A stretch of DNA of 10,286 bases from Verrucomicrobiota bacterium (GTDB lineage Bacteria; Verrucomicrobiota; Verrucomicrobiia; Limisphaerales; AV2). This document shows, in pieces, positions 5,671 to 10,286 of the stretch. The stretch covers positions 1 to 10,286 of the forward strand of contig QHPA01000125.1 in NCBI GenBank assembly GCA_003218935.1, given 5' to 3'. The notes beneath the pieces are model-generated. The model saw nothing but the letters and a program-made list of their open reading frames with translations. It had not been told where the DNA came from and searched no databases. Each line of letters begins with the position of its first letter. Within the stretch, counting starts at the first letter, position 1. A program made the translations under genes and the position numbers.

Positions 5671-7197
5671 CTATTTCACCCAGCCGTAATAGCGGCCCAT
5701 CCAGTACGGCAGGAGAAAATACGCGCCGTCGTCCTCGCCGTGCCCGGCGCCATCACTGTCGGGGATGTAGGGATTGCTGTTCCACTTCCCGACCGCGCGC
5801 TCATCGGGCGCGAGCACTTCGGTCAGTTGCAGATACCCGTGTCGGTCTTTTTCCTTCTGAAACTGAACGTCAATGCGATGCGAATTGCGAACACCCCATT
5901 CGATCAGGTCCAGCGGAATTCGCTCCAATGTTCGCTGAGATTCCTCGCGGACCGCTGGCGTCATGCGCCCGCCGCCAGCGGCGACGGAGATGTAATTCCA
6001 AAGCGGATTCATGTCAGAGCGCACCTGGCCCCACGTAAATCGCAGCCCGTCCAGATAGATTTTCCGAAGTCACGGCACGTGATCGGCGTAGCCGCGCCGG
6101 ATCCGATCCTGATACGCCTCCGCATATTTTTTGTCGCCGGTGATGTGGAGAGCGGTTTTCAGGAACGAGAGCAACTCCAGCGATCGCAACGGTGCTTCGT
6201 ATTTGCCTTCTGCTGTCTGGAAGAACCGTTCCGAATACTCACCCCAGCGCGTCGGCTTGCCCGTCACGTCAATTAAATCGTAATCGTTCCTGATGAGATA
6301 ATCCGTGATGCGCGAAACGACTTTACGGATCGCCTCTTTTTCCTCGTCGTCAGCCATCAGGTCAAAATAGGCCGCATAAGCGAAGAAATGGCCCACCAGT
6401 TCGTCGGAACTGGTGTCGCCCTTCCAGTGCCATTTGCCGTCCGGCGTGGGATGCCATTCGCCGCTCTTGGGCAACGGTTCCTCCGCGGAGACCAACGAAC
6501 GCGCCGGCAGACCGGGGACTCCGGTGATTTCCTCCAATCGCATCAGCGCCTGCAGTGCGCGTCGCGCTTTGGCGCGGGCGTCCGGCTCGTGAGTGACCGC
6601 GTGGCGAAACGCCTGCGCGCCGAGGTAAATCGCAGTCCAAAGCCCGTCGTTGTCGTTCGAAAATCTTTCGTTGGAGGACAGGTCGCCCGCGACGCGCAGA
6701 TGCGAACCGGCGACCAACCCGTGCCGTACGTGACGTTGTTCGATGCGCTCGTCGAAATATTTCGCCTTTTCCTCCAACGTCATCGGACGCCACTCGATGA
6801 GCGAGACGCCTTTTTCGGTGCGCAACCAAACCCTGCGGCTCTGGTCGCTCTCTTCCACCCAAATGTTGCGGACCTGGTCACCGGGCAACCAGCGCCTGCC
6901 GTAAAAATATTGCCAGCGGTCCCAGCGAAATCTGGTGTGAGAATCAAAGCGCGCGGCGCCCTGGTCACTGCCGAGCCAGACCGCGCCGGATTTTTCGCGC
7001 GCGAAAACTTTCAGGCCATCGACCGGTCCGCGTTCGGCGTTTTGCCAGGGCACACTGCGCGCCTCGACGCGGACCCCCGCGGGCGCCTCCGGAGCATCGA
7101 GTGGAAAGTGACTGACAAATTTCTGGGTTTGAGCGGAGCCGGAGCGAGCGGACAGCATCAAACCGACAGTCCAAAAGAATAGACGCACGGGGCTCAT
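5671..7197 (-). pseudogene. Secreted Reg_prop-like/helical-domain protein interrupted by in-frame TGA
   Basis: The frame from ATG 7197 to TAG 5671 codes for 508 positions, with a single in-frame TGA at 6070-6072 (position 376). The first 375 residues and the following 132 read as one protein without frame change (ADHVP-stop-LRKIYLDG...TWGQVRSDMNPLWNY). A signal peptide (residues 1-22, ending SGSA) predicts export. Residues 60-86 (LKVFAREKSGAVWLGSDQGA) and 107-136 (VRNIWVEES...VWLRTEKG) are two Reg_prop-like beta-propeller strands, too few for a whole propeller. From about residue 140 it is helical and rich in Trp, His and Asp, resembling alpha/alpha-barrel proteins that act on sugars; I cannot name a reaction. 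It follows the dehydratase by 9 bases and is surely co-transcribed. If the TGA is real, the product loses its last 132 residues. Other genes here use TGA as a normal stop. Confidence 0.75.
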
Positions 7198-7206
7198 CAG
7201 GGGCTG

Positions 7207-9195
7207 CTAAGATCTGCGCCCGTGGCCAATTGTCTGCCGTGGCTTGCGTCGTGCCTCCAGCAGTTCCGTGATGCGCTCGACATCAAACACGCAGCCGCCC
7301 CAGGTACCGCCGCCAGCCTGTTGCAACACGGCCCAGAGTTTTGTGTCAGCAGGCAATGCCGCATCCGGCGCAAGCTCCGGATGCGGACCGCGCCCGGCCA
7401 GAACTCGCGCTCCTTCTTCAGGCGTGAAACGTCGCTCGTCTTCGCCGACAATATCGACGCTCCCTTCGAGTTTGTTTGAGTCAACGACGATGCGGAGCCA
7501 GTCGCCGTCGCGCACTTTGCCAATCGGACCGCCGTCCAGCGCTTCCGGGCCGACATGGCCGATACACGCGCCGGTCGAGACGCCGGAAAAACGCGCGTCG
7601 GTCACGAGTGCGACCTGTTTGCCGAACGGCAGGTGTTTCAGCGCGGACGTAAGTTGATACGTTTCCTCCATGCCGGTGCCGAGCGGGCCGCAGCCGATGA
7701 GCACCACGACGTCACCCGCTTTGATTTTGTTTTTTTTCAGCGCGGCCATCGCGTCCCTTTCGTGCACAAACACGCGGGCCGGTCCTTCCTTGCGATAAAC
7801 ACCGTCGGCGTCCAGCACGCCCGGATCAATCGCCGTGCTTTTGATGACGGAGCCTTCCGGGGCGAGGTTTCCGCGCGGAAAGGTGACTGTGCTCGTCAAA
7901 CCGCGGGCGCGCGCCCTGTCCGGCGGCAGGATGACGTCGTCGGGTTCAACGCCGTCCTGCTGGCGCAAAATTTCGCGGAACCGCGCGCGACGCTCGGATT
8001 TCTCCCACCAGTCCAGGACCTCGCCCAACTTTTTTCCGGTCACAGTGAGCACGTCGGTGTCGAGCGCGCCCGGTCGTCGCAGGTGGAGCATCACTTCCGG
8101 CACGCCGCCCGCGAGAAAGACGCGCACGGTGGGGTGATGCGTCGGGCCGTTTGGCAGCACATCCACGATGCGAGGCACTCGACGGTTGATGGCAATCCAG
8201 TCTTCGACGGTCGGTCGCGGCAGGCCCGCGGCGTGCGCGATGGCGGGGATGTGCAGCAACAGATTCGTAGAGCCGCCGAACGCGGCGTGCAGCACCATCG
8301 CGTTGCGAATGCTCGCCGGGGAAATAATGTCGCGCATCGTGATGCCCCGCGTTTCGAGTTCGCACAGCGCGCGTGCCGAACGCACGGCCGCGTCCCTCCA
8401 GACCGGCTGGCCCGACGGCGCAAGCGCTGTGTGCGGCAGGGACATTCCCAGCGCTTCGCCGACGACCTGCGACGTAGCTGCTGTGCCAAGAAACTGGCAG
8501 CCGCCGCCGGGCGAAGCGCAGGCGCGACAACCGAGTTCTGCCGCTTCCGGCAATGAAATCAGTCCGTGCGCGAACCGCGCGCCGAGCGATTGAACTTTCC
8601 CGGCGTCCTCGCCATTCGACGGCGGCAACGTCACACCGCCCGGTACCAACATGCCAGGAAGGTCGTGCATTCCCGCCAGCGCCATCATCATCGCCGGCAA
8701 TCCTTTGTCGCACGTCGCCACGCCGATGACGCCCGAGCGTGTGGGGAGCGAACGGATCAATCTTCGAAAGACCTGTGCCGCATCGTTGCGATACGGCAGG
8801 CTGTCGAACATGCCCACGGTGCCCTGCGTGCGGCCATCGCACGGGTCGGAGCAAAACGCGGCGAAGGGAATGGTGTGGAGCGCGCGCAGCTCCCGGGCTG
8901 CGGCTTCGACCAGCAAACCGATTTCCCAGTGGCCGGTGTGATAGCCGAGCGCGATGGGCGTTCCGTCTGCCGCGCGCACTCCGCCCTGGGTGCTGAGAAT
9001 CAGGAATTGTTTGCGTCCGAGTTCGCGCGGGTCCCAGCCCATGCCGGCGTTCTGCGTCAGCCCGAAGATGTCCCCGCTCGGACGCTGGAGCAGCATCTCT
9101 TCGGTCAACGGCAGGCTGCCTTCTGGCCCGGGGGCTTTGGTTTGAACTCGGTAGATGTCAGGCGCGGCCGCGCTCGGAATTTCGCTGTCGGTCAT
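7207..9195 (-). CDS. yjhG: IlvD/Edd-family dehydratase, YjhG/YagF (D-xylonate dehydratase) type
   Basis: A 662-residue cytosolic Fe-S dehydratase. It follows the E. coli YjhG/YagF subgroup, as I remember it, almost along its whole length ([83 protein letters not shown]). That subgroup converts D-xylonate to 2-keto-3-deoxy-D-xylonate and is longer than ordinary IlvD or Edd (about 560-610 aa). Cluster cysteines are present: Cys119 in SDPCDG, Cys162 in TCDKG and Cys233 in GGGCQF; Lys164 of CDKG corresponds to the active-site lysine. The C-terminal [20 protein letters not shown] holds the serine proposed as catalytic base. ATG 9195 fits the family N-terminus; an in-frame GTG at 9225 adds ten residues and overlaps a hairpin. 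It leads a two-gene operon with the secreted protein. Another sugar acid such as galactonate is possible as substrate. Confidence 0.92.
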   Translation of the reverse strand: MTDSEIPSAAAPDIYRVQTKAPGPEGSLPLTEEMLLQRPSGDIFGLTQNAGMGWDPRELGRKQFLILSTQGGVRAADGTPIALGYHTGHWEIGLLVEAAARELRALHTIPFAAFCSDPCDGRTQGTVGMFDSLPYRNDAAQVFRRLIRSLPTRSGVIGVATCDKGLPAMMMALAGMHDLPGMLVPGGVTLPPSNGEDAGKVQSLGARFAHGLISLPEAAELGCRACASPGGGCQFLGTAATSQVVGEALGMSLPHTALAPSGQPVWRDAAVRSARALCELETRGITMRDIISPASIRNAMVLHAAFGGSTNLLLHIPAIAHAAGLPRPTVEDWIAINRRVPRIVDVLPNGPTHHPTVRVFLAGGVPEVMLHLRRPGALDTDVLTVTGKKLGEVLDWWEKSERRARFREILRQQDGVEPDDVILPPDRARARGLTSTVTFPRGNLAPEGSVIKSTAIDPGVLDADGVYRKEGPARVFVHERDAMAALKKNKIKAGDVVVLIGCGPLGTGMEETYQLTSALKHLPFGKQVALVTDARFSGVSTGACIGHVGPEALDGGPIGKVRDGDWLRIVVDSNKLEGSVDIVGEDERRFTPEEGARVLAGRGPHPELAPDAALPADTKLWAVLQQAGGGTWGGCVFDVERITELLEARRKPRQTIGHGRRS

Positions 9196-9256
9196 GGAGG
9201 GATTGAACCACCGCCCTGCGGTCACACCAAGCAGGAATTGGATAATCGTCTCCCTG
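9196..9256 (-). promoter_or_regulatory. Leader of the dehydratase gene with a small hairpin
   Basis: Just upstream of ATG 9195 lies a hairpin, CCTGC-GGT (9215-9222), loop CAC, ACC-AA-GCAGG (9226-9235). It covers the alternative GTG at 9225. No Shine-Dalgarno sequence is seen before the ATG. Whether the hairpin regulates translation is unknown. Confidence 0.3.
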
Positions 9257-9342
9257 GGCAGTGTCCTGTTTCAGGTGGGTGCGCCGCTGCCGCGGCGCAC
9301 GGCGGTGCCGCAGCACCGCCGCCACCAAATCAGGGCACTACC
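9257..9342. repeat. 86-bp nested palindrome in divergent spacer
   Basis: The outer arms GGCAGTGTCCTG (9257-9268, first bases GG) and CAGGGCACTACC (9331-9342) pair at 10 of 12 positions and continue imperfectly inward (CAGGTGG against CCACC). Inside are two perfect hairpins in tandem: GTGCGCCGC-TGCC-GCGGCGCAC (9279-9300) and GGCGGTGC-CGCA-GCACCGCC (9301-9320). The single-strand form would be a cruciform or cloverleaf. It lies between the starts of two divergent genes, so it is not a terminator. A dispersed REP- or MITE-like element is the likeliest reading. Confidence 0.65.
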
Positions 9343-9394
9343 TCTCCCTGTTCCGGCTTTACCGAAGGACTCAAATCTGCCATTGTGACGGTCA

Positions 9395-10168
9395 TTGAAC
9401 GTCCCCCTCGCTCATCCCGCTGCCGTGCTGCCGCTGCGACGCTTTTGCACCAGGCATCTCAATTTTGCGGCGTTGTTGATTGGCGCCGTCGTGCCGGACC
9501 TGAGTTACTGCGCTCACGGTCTTGGCCTGGGTCAGTTTGCCCACACCTTGCAAGGCTGCTTCGGCTTCTCTCTGCCGGTCGGCTGGCTGGTGATGCTGAT
9601 TTTCTACGGTGTGGGCGAACCGCTGCTGAAAGGACTGCCCGCTCCGCACCGGGACGTGCTCCTGCCGGCTTGCCGGCGAAAACCCGGTGAATGGTGGTAC
9701 GCGGCGCCGGTTTCGCTGTTGATCGGAGCGCTGACGCACGTTTTCTGGGACGGGTTTACGCACGAAACCGGATGGTTGGTCGAACGCTCTTCGTTTCTTC
9801 AGACAGATTTGTTCCGCGTGGAAGGTTATCACTTCAGGATGTACCGCCTGCTTTGGCACCTGACCAGTTGGACCGGGCTGGCGCTATTGGTCTGGGTTTA
9901 TGTCTCGGCGGTAAAGAGGTCAACCGGATCCGCAAAACTCTATTCCGCACGGGAGAAGCGCAGCTACCTCAAGTGGGCGGCGATTCTGATGCTTCCTTTG
10001 GCCGGTGTGCTGCCGTTTGGTCTTTATAATCTGGCGAAAGGTTCCTGGACCTTGCGAGTGCTGGCAAACAGTGTTCACGATGCCCTGGAGGCGTACTTGG
10101 GTGTCCTGGTGGTGATTCTGGTATGCATTGGCCTCAGAATGCGGTTCAAGCAGCGAGATCAAGAGTGA
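9395..10168 (+). CDS. DUF4184 family membrane protein
   Basis: A 257-residue polytopic inner-membrane protein of the DUF4184 type, whose function is not established. The diagnostic N-terminus PLAHPAAVLPLRR (4-16) is present. It is followed by GAVVPDLSY (30-38), FAHTLQG (48-54) and THVFWDGFTHETGWLVE (114-130), a set of His/Asp residues near membrane spans that resembles the metal-binding pattern of membrane-bound hydrolase-like proteins; that resemblance is inference. Hydrophobic spans lie near 61-74, 103-119, 155-171, 193-211 and 231-247. The start is TTG 9395: the frame has a TGA at 9386-9388 and family members begin four residues before the HPAA motif, exactly as here. The next gene starts on its last bases (GTGA overlap), so the two are translationally coupled. 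Confidence 0.85.
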   Translation: MNVPLAHPAAVLPLRRFCTRHLNFAALLIGAVVPDLSYCAHGLGLGQFAHTLQGCFGFSLPVGWLVMLIFYGVGEPLLKGLPAPHRDVLLPACRRKPGEWWYAAPVSLLIGALTHVFWDGFTHETGWLVERSSFLQTDLFRVEGYHFRMYRLLWHLTSWTGLALLVWVYVSAVKRSTGSAKLYSAREKRSYLKWAAILMLPLAGVLPFGLYNLAKGSWTLRVLANSVHDALEAYLGVLVVILVCIGLRMRFKQRDQE

Positions 10169-10286
10169 GTCATCCACCGCGTATTTGCGTCATTTTCAAT
10201 CCGACAGCCAGAGGCGAAAAAGCGAAACGCTTTCGCCGCCACCTCGATTCCATCGGCGCGGATTGCGCGCTCAAGCCAACGACCGC
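10165..10286 (+). CDS. Diacylglycerol kinase-like (YegS/LCB5 type) protein, 5' part only
   Basis: The first 40 codons of a gene cut by the window end. GTG 10165 overlaps the TGA of the DUF4184 gene (GTGA). The translation MSHPPRICVIFNPTARGEKA, then KRFRRHLDSIGADCALKPTT, is the usual N-terminal strand and glycine-containing phosphate loop of the DAGK catalytic domain (NPxARG). Proteins with this fold phosphorylate diacylglycerol or related lipids with ATP. Pairing with a membrane protein fits a lipid role, but the specific substrate cannot be told from this fragment. Confidence 0.75.
   Translation, partial: MSHPPRICVIFNPTARGEKAKRFRRHLDSIGADCALKPTT

Noticed and set aside
5671..6024. A separate 117-aa gene starting at an internal GTG at 6024
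   Set aside because: It is in the same frame as the preceding 375 codons, has no signal or ribosome site, and its sequence continues the upstream protein directly after the TGA.
6025..6072. Selenocysteine (UGA recoding) at 6070-6072
   Set aside because: Only a weak AAATC/GATTT stem follows the TGA; there is no convincing bacterial SECIS hairpin, and the surrounding protein is not a redox family. A nonsense mutation or error is simpler.
7555..8556. Long plus-strand frame (333 codons) opposite the dehydratase
   Set aside because: It is antisense to a clearly conserved enzyme; its Arg/His/Gln-rich composition is a typical mirror-frame artefact.
9193..9260. tRNA-like T-arm (GGTTCAATCCC on the minus strand)
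   Set aside because: The T-stem has a mismatch and no acceptor, D or anticodon arms of proper length could be drawn, so it is not a tRNA or an obvious attachment-site remnant.
8566..9690. Long plus-strand frame (374 codons) across the dehydratase start and into the DUF4184 gene
   Set aside because: It overlaps two well-supported genes in other frames and translates the palindrome as Ala/Pro runs.
1..10286. CRISPR array, toxin-antitoxin pair, phage, integron or defence genes
   Set aside because: No regularly spaced direct repeats, no integrase or transposase, and no protein resembling known defence or toxin families was seen on either strand.

Overview
This is a GC-rich (roughly 58-60% by eye) stretch of chromosomal DNA from a Gram-negative-type bacterium. 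I read it as Verrucomicrobiota, most likely the Pedosphaera/Limisphaerales side. The argument combines the gene set (a YjhG/YagF-type sugar-acid dehydratase, a secreted Reg_prop-like protein, a DUF4184 protein, APC and BASS transporters) with long intergenic spacers full of assorted palindromic repeats, including the 'cacggatgaacaccg' type I remember from such genomes. The assignment rests on memory and inference; there is no rRNA or marker gene here.

Layout from left to right. 18-1448 (-) is an APC-superfamily amino-acid or amine permease. Divergent from it, 1627-2109 (+) is a COG4119-like NUDIX hydrolase. A 'cacggat' inverted repeat (2110-2184) separates it from a convergent, unrecognised polytopic membrane protein (2206-2721, -). 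A repeat-rich spacer (2722-3170) precedes two unrecognised plus-strand genes: a membrane-anchored or lipoprotein-like protein of 204 aa (3171-3785) and a 75-aa two-helix membrane protein (3853-4080). 4331-5239 (-) is a bile acid:sodium symporter (BASS) family transporter that lacks about 29 residues where its third helix should be. Its 3' end lies inside a pair of inverted palindromic repeats. 5240-5670 is a gene-free spacer with at least four different palindromic elements.

The right part starts with a minus-strand two-gene operon: a 662-aa YjhG/YagF-type (D-xylonate type) dehydratase (7207-9195), then, 9 bases later, a secreted protein with Reg_prop-like repeats and an all-helical domain (5671-7197). 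That second gene is interrupted by one in-frame TGA (6070-6072) after 375 residues; the reading frame then continues for another 132 codons, so it is a recent nonsense mutation or a base error. Across a divergent spacer holding an 86-bp nested palindrome (9257-9342) lies a plus-strand pair: a DUF4184 membrane protein with a TTG start (9395-10168), overlapping by GTGA the start of a diacylglycerol-kinase-like gene cut off by the window end (10165-10286).

Functionally this is a transport and sugar-acid/lipid housekeeping neighbourhood, not a defence island or mobile element. I saw no transposase, integrase, CRISPR, tRNA or rRNA. The points most worth a second look are the helix-deleted BASS transporter, the single in-frame TGA in the secreted protein, and the density and variety of palindromic repeats that fill nearly every spacer and in one case supply the end of a reading frame. 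I did not find a convincing new multi-gene system.
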